A stretch of 64,000 nucleotides of DNA from Sycobia sp. Sy_11 (GCA_018907035.1 JACCIC010000096.1:1303501-1367500); one strand, 5' to 3'; shown: positions 33,015 through 44,929, numbered from the stretch's first letter. The notes: generated by a model not told the origin, from the sequence alone. Translations and numbers: made by a program.

Positions 33015-33205
33015 GACAGATAACCGCGCCAGATATGTATATTTCATTAAATTTCGATCATGGTTTGGTAACTTATTTAAAATCATGCATTCTTAAGAGT
33101 GCGCCCACTTGAGGGATTGGTCGCGGCGGGGCGCCCGTTCACGGCAGATAAAAGTCGTCCGGTTTTGTTATATCGTCGCTTCAGTTTAAAAAGGTAATAT
33201 CTCAG
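33015..33205 (+). repeat. dispersed repeat with GC-rich core, copy 2
   Basis: It aligns with 30150-30330: CGCCAGATA, TCATGCATTC, GTGCGCCC, CGGCGGGGCG and AAGTCGTCCGGTTTTGTTAT occur in the same order. It leads directly into the tandem-repeat module. Confidence 0.6.
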
Positions 33206-33264
33206 CACCCGCTTCAAAAGGGTGCTGTCTTCAATATATATAGATATATATTTATAGAAAAAAT

Positions 33265-33738
33265 ATTAGACGACTTCTACGAGTAATCTCGTAGATACAT
33301 GTTCGGAACCTGAAATACGATGTACAGGTGTCTGTGAACGACTTCTACTGGGAGTTTTGCTCATATGCTGAAATACGATGTCCAGATATCTGGGAACAAC
33401 TTCTACGGAGAGTTTCGCGTTCGGACGGTGGAATACGATGTCCAGATATGATGGGCCGACTTCGTTGAGAAGATTCATATTCGGATGGTAGTATACGATG
33501 TACAGGTGTTTTGGAACGACTTCTATGGAGAGTATCGTATTTAATTGGTCAGAAATAATGTCCGGGTAGGTAGGGTCGACTTCTACCGGAAGTTTCGAGT
33601 TTGGACAGTAAAATACGATGTCTAGGTCCTCGGGATATTTTCTACGGTGAGTTACGTGTTTGGACGATAGAAGACGATATCCAGGTATGACACGGAACGT
33701 CTTCTATGGAAAGATTCGTATTCATTCATTTGAACACC
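33265..33738 (+). repeat. minisatellite array 1, eight diverged ~60-bp units
   Basis: Each unit reads approximately CGACTTCTACGGRGAGTTTC, then GTGTTYGGACGGTAGAATAC, then GATGTCCAGGTATCTGGGA. About eight units of 58-70 bases follow one another, well diverged. On the - strand several units stay open and repeat YLDIVF. A (TA)n tract (33761-33825) and a conserved downstream block (33826-34045) follow. Confidence 0.8.
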
Positions 33739-33754
33739 GAAACTCCCAGTAGAA

Positions 33755-33801
<47 letters not shown>

Positions 33802-34100
33802 TATATATATATATATATATATAGATATTGTAAAAAATGGTCGGCGAAATATGAGCTGTTTGAAGTGGACGCTGCTTTAAAGTAGCTTTTTATACTTAAG
33901 TGACGATAGATAAATTACGGTAAATTATTTATAGTAATATAGATTTTTATACATTGAGTACTTTTTACTTAGATATTATTAAACTGGTTATGAAATCGGT
34001 TAAATTATTTTCTCGGGCAAAACCGAGACGGGAGATGGCAGTATTGTTATAACTTCTCCAATATTAATGGAATCATTTTAATGCCAAGCTTAGGTATAAG

Positions 34101-34377
34101 TGTAACGCGTAGACAGTGTAACGCGTATTCATCTCTTATTACTACCAGAGATAATAAGGAGAGATTACCGATGCCATATACGAAAGGCTCGACGATTTTC
34201 GACCGCCGGGAACGTGCGCCCTCAATAGGGCCAACTGCTACACTAACGCGCCCACGCTACGTCAGCATAAATTCGTGTGCACATTTGCCTACGTCACGAG
34301 CTGTAACATAGGCAATAAATATATATAGATATAGCTTCTGTTCAATGCGACGTTACTGTTTTCGATTGAATCATACA
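34101..34377 (+). repeat. possible solo-LTR fragment
   Basis: The block starts TGTAACGCG, ends TCATACA, is more GC-rich than its flanks and contains GCAATAAATATATA (a possible poly(A) signal) followed by GCTTCTGTTCAATGCGACG. No matching copy or target-site duplication is visible in the window, so the call is tentative. Confidence 0.25.
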
Positions 34378-34390
34378 GAGGCTATGCCAA

Positions 34391-34450
34391 ATCATATCAT
34401 ATCATATCATATCACATCATATCACATCATATCATATCACATCATATCAT
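34391..34450. repeat. (ATCAT/ATCAC)n pentanucleotide array
   Basis: Twelve tandem pentamers, ATCAT with interspersed ATCAC variants. Confidence 0.95.
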
Positions 34451-34917
34451 ACTAATTTATAAAGACAAAGCGTGTTTTTGTTTGTACACGATAACCAAAA
34501 AAACTACTGAACCGATTGATCTGAAATTTTATTCTATATTATCTTCGGAAGGTCATAGGCTATGTTTTTTATTGAAAATCATTTTACTTTCATCAATAAA
34601 TTAAGTTAACGGTCTTAGCAGTCAGTTTCATTTATTTATATTTACTTCAAAAGTGACATAGGCTGTGTTTTTAGTTTGAACAAAAGACATGATGGCAAAA
34701 CAGGGTTCGTTATCAATAAACTCAAAACTGTATATATTATATAAATAAAATCCATCGTCACTTCTGTATAAAAAGGTAATATTCAGCGTCCGCTTAAAAA
34801 ATATGCTATTCGCAGATTATCATTTTACTTCAATTTCAGTTCATATCAGTACCAAAATATTCATGGTATTTAATTTAAAAAAACAGAAAGATACTATATA
34901 TATATATAATATACAGA

Positions 34918-35375
34918 TTTTCAATACGGCTTCTACGGAGAAATATTGTATTAGCGTGTACGGGCGGTTAAATATGATATCCCGAAGCCTCAGGACGATT
35001 GCTACTGGGAGTTTTGTGTTCGGAGGATAAAATGCGATGTCCAGATTTTCTGAACGACTTTTAAGGGGAGTATTGTGTTTAATTGGTAGGATACGATGTC
35101 TAGTTTCCACGGGACATCTTCTACGCTTACTTTCATGATTGGACGGTAAAATATGATGTCCAGATATTTCTGAACGACTACTACGAGGAGTATAGTGTTT
35201 AATCGGTTGGTAACGATGACAAACTTTCTGGAGACGATTTCTACGGGGAGTTTCGTGTTCGGACGATAGAAGACGATGTCGAGGTGCCTCGGGATAATTT
35301 CTACAGGGAGTAGCGTGTTCGGACGTTAGAACACGAGGTCCAAGTATAATGGGACGACTTCTATGAAGAGATTCG

Positions 35376-35377
<2 letters not shown>
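34918..35377 (+). repeat. minisatellite array 2, eight diverged ~60-bp units
   Basis: The units are of the same kind as in 33265-33738, again about eight. The sequences before the array (AAAGGTAATATTCAGCGTCC, matching near 33189) and after it (a (TA)n tract, then GATCGGCGAAAATCAGCTTT near 35436, matching near 33840) also agree. The whole approximately 0.8 kb module is therefore duplicated, not only the array. Confidence 0.8.
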
Positions 35378-35431
<54 letters not shown>

Positions 35432-35678
35432 TAAAATGATCGGCGAAAATCAGCTTTTTGAAGTGGATGTTGCTTTGAAGCAGCTTTTTACATAGACACG
35501 AATATAGGTAAATTACGGTGAATTACCTATAGTAATATAGATATTTATATATAGAGTACTTTTTACTTAGATATTATTGAACTGCTTAAGAAATCGGCTA
35601 GTAATATCTAATATGCACACGAGCATCAGAAAACAACTCAGACCTAAACTCCAATTCCAGCTTCATAATGCAGACAAA

Positions 35679-36134
35679 TTTTTCATTCTGCAAAAAATCA
35701 AGACTCTCCTTTCTTGCCTTGTAGAAATTTCAAATTGAGTCTTATGATTTTATGCTAAAATGGATATTCCATAATTAGTTTAAAATTTTTTTTTAACATT
35801 CAATGCTCATATAATATTGTAGTAAATAACGAGTAGGAACAAAAAGAGAAAATATATTTATTGCCTCAAATATTAAAAATATAAATAATAATATAAATCA
35901 AAAGTAGAAAATTCAATTCTTGCAATTAAATGCTAAAATAAATTAAAATAAAAGTACAGAAATTAAAAAGTTATACGTTTCCTAAATTATAACTACAAGA
36001 TATACAAAATTTGTAAATAAATAAGATTTACATTCTACAACGTTTTACAATAGGATAGAATTTGAAGTTTTATATTTTCTACAATATGTATTATCAATAA
36101 AAAATCTTATAAGTATTTTAAATAATTATAAGTT
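35679..36134 (+). repeat. left arm of a long inverted repeat
   Basis: It aligns in reverse complement with 42187-42566: GCAAAAAATCAAGACT, CTAAAATGGATATTCCATA and CTTATAAGTATTTTAAATAA occur in both. The arms are diverged, with indels. The pair encloses about 6 kb. The arms may be long terminal repeats of a large DNA transposon or an inverted duplication. Confidence 0.65.
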
Positions 36135-36887
36135 ATGATTCGAGCTTAAACATATTTTCAAAAAATACGAGTATGATGTAGATTTTAATGTTAACGTTGT
36201 TGATCTACCCATGTCTCTGATACGACATATTAAATATAATTCATAATGGCATACATTATTCCTAGTTTCCTTTACATTCAACCAGCATACTTTTCATTTA
36301 TATTTATTTTAATCTACTCTGTATTGTTACTTATTGACATTTTAAACAATTAGTGTAATTCCGATTTAACACAAAGATTGGTCTAAAGCATAGAGTCCTT
36401 TTCTGAATAAACTAATAATGAAATTATTCTGTTTGTTTATTTATAATATTACAGTGATTGTGGACATAAGCTCACTTATGATAAAATTATCTATCTATTG
36501 AAGAAATTGTTAAAAGTACATTATCTGAATTAGTTATGTATATTATAGAGTAAATGCAATAATTTATTTAATTCTGAAAATTATAGTATAAAATTTTAAA
36601 AACTATATAATAAAGCATTTATAATCTTAAATATATATTATTTAATATAAGTAATTGAATACAAAGCTATTTCGAAAAAATGTTCAGATGTACGTAAAAA
36701 TTTATAACAATTTTAGATAGATATATTACATATATATTTTGTATATATTAGTAATTGTATATATTAGTCGCTTGATTATAAATATTAATAAATGGATAAC
36801 AAAAAAGGTTTTGCAACAAATTAAATAAAAAATTATAGATCAGATCAAAATATATCTCTCATTTTCCATGAAATTCTTCTCTAAAAG
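36135..36887. other. AT-rich DNA inside the long inverted repeat
   Basis: No ORF, repeat unit or motif is recognised here. Confidence 0.6.
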
Positions 36888-38203
36888 AAAAAATCGAATA
36901 CAAAAAAATCGATTAAAAAGAAATTGCAGAAAATAAATTTGGTGAAAAAAATTTGGGAAATAAACAAAAATTAAATAAAAATCGAACCAGTTAATACAAC
37001 ATAAGAAAAAATCAAGAAAAAATTAGTTAAAAAAATTTTTTTAAAATATAGGTTGAAATAAAATTAGTTTAAAAAAAGGTAAAAAGAAAAGTACGAAATA
37101 CCGATAGACTATTACTGTCGCGCTAAAAGGGGGAAAATAATTTTTCGAGAAATAATATTATTATATAATTAATATTATGACACTCAAATGGTCTTAGTGA
37201 CAATATCCAAGATATCTCACCTGAAGAATCAATGGAATTTTTCGGAGTCTGTATATCCCATTATACTGTGCCCAATATCCCAATTTAACTATATCATTGA
37301 ACTTCTTTTCAAGCGTTGATTACTTTTTGATTTATAGAGTTTATTAAAAAGGGCTTAGTCGGATAATATCGTCGAAAATGTCCCAACAGTATTTGTTATA
37401 AGACTATACCCTCATCTAAAATGTAATAAAAAGTTCTTTTTGTCAGATGATTATACACCAAAGTGGTCCGGCGATACTTGCAGATCCAAAAAGATCTCCG
37501 AATGTTGTTTCTAAATATCGTAGCTTCTAAAATAGTTAACGGAATCAATTGTACATAAAAAATTTTATTTTTAAAAGATCTATCAATTAAACAATTTTAT
37601 ATAAAACATAAGTTTTATTCTATCAATTAATGCCGTTTATTACTATTATTTTAACTAATACATTGGTAGATTTTTAATCAGTAAACTACAAATATTTATA
37701 TATATAAATCTTTTCGTAGAAAAACAAAAATAAATGTTCGTATATATAACAATATTCATATAAAATATTTTTCCGAAATATTCCGAAATACCTTAACAAA
37801 AAATAAATTATATAAAAAAATTATAGCTGCCAACAATGGACCATTAAAATAAATGACTAAATACATTTTACAGTATCCTCATAAATAACAGCATGTATAC
37901 GAGTTTTTAGACTCTTAGTTTAGACAGAGATAATAAGCAGTTTATTATACGGTAGTAGTCTATCGATATTTCGTACTTTTTTTTACATTTTTGAAAACTA
38001 ATTGTATTTCAATCTATTTCTTTGAAATCGGTTTTATTTAAACAATTTTTTTAAAAATTTGTTAACTATCTTTTTTTCGGAATTTTTTTCTTACGTTTTT
38101 TTAAACTGGTTTGATTTTTATCAATTTTTTTTATCTCACAAATTTTTTTTCACCAATTTTTTTTTTTCAATTTCTTTTTTAATCGATCTTTTTGTATTCG
38201 GTT
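36888..38203. mobile_element. inverted-repeat element, ~1.3 kb
   Basis: The left end 36888-37120 and the right end 37949-38203 are imperfect inverted repeats of about 240 bases; AAATCGAATACAAAAA, GTACGAAATA and CGATAGACTA appear in both on opposite strands. The middle is non-coding. The structure fits a non-autonomous DNA transposon with long termini, nested in the larger inverted repeat. Confidence 0.6.
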
Positions 38204-38286
38204 AATTCTACTTGAATATATATAACGAAATGTATATGACAAATAACTAGCCAGTTAGCTGGAAACATATTTACATTCATTTCATT

Positions 38287-39643
38287 AATAAGTCTGATGA
38301 CACAAATGTTAGACCAATTACCCTTTCCTCATGTCTGTGTAAACTCCTTGAAACAATTATAAAAAATAAATTGCAATGGTATTCAGAATTCAAAGAAGTA
38401 ATTTCCAAGAGTCAAACAGGATTTCGAAAGGATTGTTCGAATAGTCGACAATTTGACTACTTTAATTCTACACATAAATGAAGTTTTCAGTAAAAACAGA
38501 GACGTCCTTGCTTCATTCCTCGACGTTACAGGTGCCTTCGACAATGTTGTGATTAAAATATGGCCACAAAAATTAACAAACATTAGCTGTTCAGTAAACA
38601 TAATAAATTTTGTCAAATTTTTAACTTACGAAAGAATTGCTCATAGCGAAAGTCAAGGGAATCGCGTTAGACAAATACATAAAGGCGTACCACAGGAAGG
38701 AGTTCTAAGTCCACGGCTGTATAATATTTATGTCTCCGATATAACAAACAAGATATCTAAATTTATCACTATTTCGCAATTTGCGAACAATATAGCCCTA
38801 TAATGTCACAAACCCTCTTTCAACAAGTAAAAAAATATAAGAAAAATCTATTGCTACTATATATCATAATCTTTATAGCATATGCTTAGAACTCGCCGCG
38901 CACAAGACTGTCATACTAAATTTCAATAAATAGAATATTAAACCAGACGAAATCAAAATTAATGTAAAAAAACACGTGAATCTCTCCCAGTGACGCAGCA
39001 AGATTTTTAGGCGCCACTTTCGATTATAAAGCAAAATTCCATAAACAAATTGACATAATTAAAAAAAAAATGTTTAAGATCACTCAACATTATAACATTT
39101 CTAAGAGGTATATAGTGGGGAGCTGATCTATATACTTTACTGCATATGTACAAAAGTTATGTCCGCTCTATTATTGATTATGCGTCCTTGATATATTTTC
39201 CTACAACTCAACAAAAAATTCTGCAGCTTGAGAAAATACAATATGCAGCAATAAGAATGGCTTTAGGATACAGAAAAAGTACACCAACAAATATACTTCT
39301 AGCTGAATCGAAAATAGAACTCATAGAGGAATGGACACGATATCACTGCAATTTATATTTATTAAAAGTGTACTCAAATAAAAATTTCTCTGTCTATGAC
39401 ACAATTAACAGGTATAAAAAAATAGCACTTACTCAAAATAAAAAGCTAAAGCTTAACATGAGTGTGATCCACAAGAGTATAATTAATAGTGAACAAAAAT
39501 TACCAGACAGTACGTACATACATGATAAAAAAAGTACTTGTAGCGAACAGCTTGTATATATCTATGTTTTAAATTCATTTTTTGTTAACATCGTATATAA
39601 GTCAAATCGTAATGATAAAATAAAAGTGAAAGCGTTAATTTAA
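38287..39643 (+). pseudogene. non-LTR retrotransposon reverse transcriptase relic
   Basis: The reading begins VRPITLSSCLCKLLETIIKN and KSQTGFRKD, shifts frame near 38445, and continues with ASFLDVTGAFDNV, KGVPQEGVLSPRLYNIYVSD and SQFANNIAL. These are the RT blocks of LINE-type elements, but the catalytic FADD is FANN, so both Asp residues are lost. After a decayed stretch, 39146-39643 continues with the C-terminal region (SYVRSIIDYASLIYFPT, IQYAAIRMALGYRKSTPTNI). This resembles jockey/I-type insect LINEs. It is a dead copy with several stops. Confidence 0.75.
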
Positions 39644-39649
39644 GATTAT

Positions 39650-40300
39650 TTAGAGAACTTATGTTTATATTTAAATCGATAAGCGGAAGTGAAGGCTATA
39701 AAATTGGTAGATAAGCTCAGTCAACGATGTAACGTAAGACGTTCTGTAAGCGAGCGAGAATTTATTGTTTAAATTATTATAATGAATAATATGATGAATC
39801 CTGTTCCTGGAATGAGTTTTCTCCTCCAAAGATTTTTCCCATAGGGTTTTGTTCTGAAGGTTTTCCTCATTCCGCAGCCCAGCGCTGAGCAAATACAGGA
39901 ACATAATTCATTATATTGAATAGAATGATACGAAAACGTTTGTAAAAAGACAATCGAAAAGAGAGGCAGAGAGAGAGAGAGAGAGAGAGAGAAAGGGAAA
40001 TGTACACTTCAACACTAACTTGGCAGTGCATGGGCTTGCCCATGGCGTGGACACCCCTCCGAGCTTCGGATATCTTCCGAAGTCGGACTGCACCGTTGAG
40101 GGAATCCCGAAGATTCCAACAGGGGTGGGCGAGCACGGTGAGAGCGCTGTTGCAAGGTGTAAAGTTACAAGCTGGAGCGGCTTATCGGTTTGGAAAAAAA
40201 GAACGTTGCGCTCTCTTTTCGATTGTCTTTCGAGGCGAGTATTTTTACTATTTATATCTAATCTGTAACTTAACTATTAATTGATAATTATTAAAGTTCA
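39650..40300. other. insert splitting the LINE relic, with (GA)n and a GC-rich block
   Basis: Between the LINE RT and its 3' end lies a different sequence: a (GA)n tract at about 39969-39992 and a GC-rich block to about 40220. The block contains small hairpins (CATGGGCTTGCCCATG; CTTCGGA and TCCGAAG five bases apart). ORFs on both strands here are not recognised as a known protein and look repeat-derived. Confidence 0.45.
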
Positions 40301-40519
40301 TATTTTTTTGTAATTTTTCTCCATAATTTATTTTTGTGAAATTTCTCCCTCCCACTCCTTGTGTTGAACAGTACTTGTCAACATTTCTAAAAACCTTAGT
40401 ATTCAAAAATACACAAACAAAAAATCTAGTGGCAGTCTCACAAGGAAAAAATTATTTTAAATATTTCAATAATACAAACTCCAAACCATGGTTAATCTCG
40501 ACCTTGTAATCTAGTGAAA

Positions 40520-40690
40520 TTATAGTAACAATAAATAGACTCAGATCAGGGCACTATAATCTTGCCTCATCACTATGTGAAATCGGTGTTATAAATGATC
40601 CTAAATGTGAGTGCGGCTATTATAAACAGGATATCGATCACATTCTGTGGCAGTGTGACATGTACATTAGCAAAGACAGGCATTTTTAAA
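40520..40690 (+). pseudogene. LINE 3' end fragment with CCHC-like peptide
   Basis: A short reading, NRLRSGHYNLASSLCEIGVI followed by CECGYYKQDIDHILWQCDMY, matches the Cys/His C-terminus that follows RNase H in I/jockey-type LINEs. It is probably the tail of the relic at 38287-39643. Just after it, a ~35-base segment with AGCTATATGTAAAACAATAT is duplicated in tandem (about 40758-40820). Confidence 0.55.
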
Positions 40691-41066
40691 GAAACTTAGA
40701 AAATTAAAACTCTACTTGGCACTATCAAGCGTCGTACTGCTATGTAAACCAACCACAGCTATATGTAAAACAATATATATGTTTTTGAACAGCTATATGT
40801 AAAACAATATATATGTTTTTTATATATGTTAACATTAAAAACTACTTCATTCTCGTATTTTTGGAAAATATGTTTAAGAGGGGGGTACGATATTTAAACT
40901 TTTTTTGGCCATTTGACCATTTTTTCAAAATTTTTTAATTGACTGCTTTATATCTCAAAAATATTGTGTCGAAATTTCAAGTTAATTGGAGCAAAAGTGA
41001 CAAAGTTGTGAGTATTTGAACATTCGTTCCTCCAAGTAGGATTTTTACATATTCGTAATCCTATTT

Positions 41067-41576
41067 GACTCTTGGTGCGAAAGGCAGAAAGCTGCAGCTT
41101 CAGATGCTCTAAACTCTTTTAAACACAGCTACAAAACACTTCCTACTGAAGTTCTTATAGATATTAGACCCATTTATGAGGACTTGAGTATAGATGAACT
41201 CTTGCAGCGATGTTTTAGAGGTTTCACACAAAATAATAATAAGAGTCTCAATCAGCTAATCTTGAAAATCTCTCCAAAGTCAGTGAGTGGCACCTCTACA
41301 ATTGTTGAAATTGCAGCTAATGTAGCTGCATGTACTTTCAATGAAGGTTCTTTTGCTCTATTAGTCATTATGAAAAAGATGCAAATTAGTACAGGGTCAA
41401 GTTTTCACGAATAGACGCGACAAGTTGACGAATGGCGAATAAATAGAGCAGAGGAACAAGCGTCACACGACAGTAAAGAAGGAAAAGTTTTACGTAGACA
41501 AATACAAGAAGATGCTTTAGGCCAAGGAGATGAAAGCGTTTTGCTACATGGACCTGGTATTGATGATTCTATATGA
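41067..41576 (+). pseudogene. Mutator-like transposase, C-terminal fragment
   Basis: The reading DSWCERQKAAASDALNSF, then IDIRPIYEDLSIDELLQRCF and GFTQNNNKSLNQLI, aligns with the C-terminal part of the transposase at 50456-52244 (which has [19 protein letters not shown]) and with the family of arthropod Mutator-like transposases. A TAG at 41412 interrupts it. The first catalytic residues are missing. A left flank TTAAGAGGGGGG near 40873 and ACCCCCCCTCCC near 42166 could be remnants of its termini, but the match is short. Confidence 0.6.
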
Positions 41577-42186
41577 ACCTGAAAGAATTATAAAGTTTTA
41601 TTGTGAATTGTTTAGTTTACAAAACTTTTAAGCCGTTTCCTGAAAACTGTCATTTTTGAAGTCGGTATACATCCTCACACAAAATCTACTGAACCGATTG
41701 GTTTGGAAGTTTGCACAGTAAATTTTTACATAATTCACCAGTTAACGCCGTCGAATTTTTTTGTTATTTTTATTAATTCTTAATTTTACAGTAACAAATA
41801 ACCCGATTTTTTATAGCAAAAATTGGATTTTTGGCTTTTTAGGGCTACAAAAAATTCTAAAATTAAAAGAAAGAAACTCAACAGCGTTACCTGAGGAAAT
41901 ATCTCCTTTGAAGAATGCACTTTGCTTTTTGTGATTCCGATGATTCTGTGGTGCGTAATCGTGTACACCGCAAAACAACTTTTTCTCGAGGAGCCTCCGG
42001 ATATTCACTGTTATTCGCTTAATTTTCAATATTTATCCGTGAAAATTTAGGAAATTATTGTTCAAATGATACATTATTATATGCAAATTGACTGGATAAT
42101 TCGGCTGTATCTGTGTCGCGAGAAAAAAATTCTTAAAAACATGCCTGTTTTATATCAAATGAACCCCCCCTCCCAAGCTCCTGTCA
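41577..42186. other. non-coding DNA between transposase fragment and right arm
   Basis: It contains AAATCTACTGAACCGATTGG near 41681, a motif also seen in variant form near 34507, and a C-rich ACCCCCCCTCCC near 42166. No gene is recognised. Confidence 0.5.
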
Positions 42187-42566
42187 AAACTTATAATTAT
42201 TTAAAATACTTATAAAATTTTCTATTTATAATACATGTTGTAAAAAATACAAAACTTCAAATTCTATCTTATTGCAAAACGTTGTAAAATGTAAATCTTA
42301 TTTATTTACTAATTTTGTATATCTTGTAGTTATAAATTAGAAAACGTATCAACTGTTTAACTTTTTAATTGTTGGTTTATATTATTTAAACAATTAATGA
42401 ATTTCCTGTTTCTGTTCCTACAATATTATATAAGCATAAAATATTAAAAATAAATTTTTTAAACCAACTATGGAATATCCATTTTAGCACAAAGTCATAA
42501 GGCTTAATTTGAAATTTTTACAATGGAAGAAAGGAAAGTCTTGATTTTTTGCAAAATGAAAAATTG
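42187..42566 (-). repeat. right arm of the long inverted repeat
   Basis: This is the reverse-complement partner of 35679-36134, somewhat shorter through internal deletions. Confidence 0.65.
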
Positions 42567-42832
42567 ATCTACATTATCAAGCTGGCATTGGAGTTTGGGT
42601 CTCCTATAAGGCTAATAAATATACAAAGGAGTTCGCGGATTGATATGTTTCTTGTATGTCACAATGAGCCAATGCACTCCAATTTTGGAGAATCACAAAG
42701 ACAAGAACGAATTGTTCCATTATTAAATGTATACTAGTTTATATTGCCGATAAAATATATTTTAAATAGTAAATCATTGCGTAGAATTTGTAACTTAACA
42801 GGTTTCATTTTCTTAGTAATGAAGAATTTTAA

Positions 42833-43545
42833 ACGTTCCGTGAGATTAATGGCGTTTTGAGGGATGGTACGCTATCACTTCGAACCGCAGAGGAATGGTT
42901 TCGATGATTCAGGGCCTGTGAAAACGACACCATGGATAAGCCGTCCTACGGAAGACCTGTGATGACGAATACCAATCAAAACATGGAATTTATCGAGATA
43001 GACCGGCATGTGACATCTTGTGACATCGCCCAGGAGATGAGATTTAGTCACCAAACCATTTTAAACCATCTGCAGAAGGCTGGATGCAAAAAAAGCTTGA
43101 TGTTTGGGTGTCGCATAATTTAACTCAAAAAAACCTTATGAAGGAAAAACGGCCCCATCTGGTGAAGAAAAAATGCTTCCACCACGACAACGCACCAGCT
43201 CACACTAGTGCTAGAGCAACAGTGAAATTAGCCGAATTCCGTTACGAATTACTTCCTCACCTACCTTATTTTCCAGATTTAGCACCGTCGATTATTTCTA
43301 TTGCCAAACATGAAAACTTGGCTTGGTGGGAAAAGATTTTCATCGAATGAAGACATTATGACTGCCACAAATGATTATTTTGAGGATTTCGACAAAAGTT
43401 ACTTTTTGGAAGGCTTAAAAAAGATTGAATACCGTTGGAATAAATGTATCGAGTTGGGAGGGGACTATATTAAAAAATAAAAAAAATTGTTTAAATAAAT
43501 TGTTTTTTCATTTAAAAGTCTCGGACTTATCAAACCACCCTCGTA
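42833..43545 (+). mobile_element. mariner relic, 5'-truncated and internally deleted
   Basis: The reading MDKPSYGRPVMTNTNQNMEF and HVTSCDIAQEMRFSHQTILN is the second half of the mariner DNA-binding region. A deletion then joins to FHHDNAPAHTS (second catalytic Asp) and LPHLPYFPDLAPS (third Asp). The C-terminus ends in KIEYRWNKCIELGGDY. The first catalytic Asp is lost in the deletion. The right terminal repeat GTCTCGGACTTATCAAACCA followed by CCCTCGTA is present; the left one is not found. It belongs to another mariner family than the copy at 54162. Confidence 0.75.
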
Positions 43546-43763
43546 TTTGTTGGTTATTGTTAAGATTAATGTACTCTTAAAATTAAACGCGCGTGATACT
43601 GAGAACTAACAATTTTTTCCACTTCAAAGGTTATATCTTTGCCGGGTTGCATCAACATCACCAACGATGAGCTGCATAGTATTTCCTTTCCTAGTCGATT
43701 TTTTGCTCCCCCCCCCCCATCTTTCGGGTCTTCCAACTTTGAGTGGGGTTTATAGCACTCAAG

Positions 43764-44929
43764 CTATCCAGTTCCTCTGGATCCCGGGGTATCATTTTGC
43801 GTGGTGCTAGTGGCACCTTTGATGCTGGCGGCGCGTCCAGCCTTGTGTGTGGGAAGGTGGGGAGGGACGGCATAGCTGTTCCTATCATCCGTCTTAGCAG
43901 ACTTTAACTGGTCGCTGTGGATCTTTACTTCGCATCCTGCGCGGTGAACCGAGATTATCGCACTGGATAGTGCCTTTGTAACTGGAAATGGGCCCTCACA
44001 TTTCGGCATGAATCCAGCGTGAAATCCGTCGGCTGCGTTTGAGAGATAGTGTGTCTTCAAATAGATCATATTGCTGGGGTGATATCGAGGCTCAGCTTTC
44101 TCATCGGAAGCGTACTTGGCTTGGTACCCTAGATGGTGGTCCTTAATTTCGGCCACCCTCTGTTTCGCGGCCCAAGAAGGCTTAGGGAATTCGAATTCCC
44201 AGTCGCCTGGTCTTCGAAGGTCTCCTCTTTAAGCGCGCCTCCTGGCGTTTATTCCGTTGTCGCATTCCTCCTACCTCAAAGTTGAAAAAGGACCTGAGAC
44301 AGATGTGTATCCCATTCCCGATGATCCTCGCCTTGTAGATGCAGACCTGAGCTTTTCTTGATTTCTTGGTTTCGGCGTTTGGTTGGATTTGCCCGAGGGT
44401 GGTAAATCGCCGTGGTCCAAGGCTCAGCATGCCAACGTTTACACGCCTCCTTCCATTAGCGGCTGATACATTGCAGCCCATTATCTGTTAGAATTTCTTT
44501 AGGTTAACCCCACCTGAAGAAGACCTCGTTCTCGATGGTTTTGATGATGATACCTGCGTCCGCGTTGCCCAATGGGAAGGCTTCGGCCTACCGGGAGGGG
44601 TCGGTTACAACCATAATGAACCTCTTACGCCTCTTCGTATGTGGGTAGGGCCCATTATGTCAGCTGAGACGGTACTCCACGGTTCACTTTGTTGATGAGG
44701 GTGCAATCCTTCAGTTTCGCAAGCGTCTTCTTCATACAGGCACAGAGGTGACAGATTGGACTGCTCTTAAGGTCTCCTCCGCACCAGGATGCCTTGCATA
44801 TTCTGAATCGTAGTATTCGAAAAGAACCCGGCACTTAACTACCTCCGACACGAAAAGCTTCCACGGGCCCTTCAAGCTGTCTCTAATCCAGAGGGCTCCG
44901 TCGATTACAAGGTGTTTCTCCTGACACAC
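43764..44929 (-). pseudogene. G3 integrase remnants
   Basis: From right to left: FEYYDSEYARHPGAEETLRA (44732-44929) is the zinc-binding N-terminus. IYHPRANPTKRRNQEIKKSS and REWDTHLSQVLFQL (about 44260-44410) are the end of the catalytic core, with Lys where the catalytic Glu is expected. THYLSNAADGFHAGFMPKCE with GPFPVTKAL (43764-44156) is the C-terminal GPF module. Each part is in a different frame. Confidence 0.65.

Larger units (their letters stand above)
34046..34800. other. spacer between the two minisatellite modules
   Basis: The spacer holds a possible LTR fragment (34101-34377), a pentamer array (34391-34450), and a stretch with CTACTGAACCGATTGATCTG, a motif typical of insect repeat termini that recurs in variant form near 41687. 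No gene is seen. Confidence 0.6.

Noticed and set aside
39867..40284. ORFs on both strands around a GC-rich block as a host gene
   Set aside because: Open frames occur on both strands of the same short block inside a LINE relic with a (GA)n tract; repeat origin is more likely.
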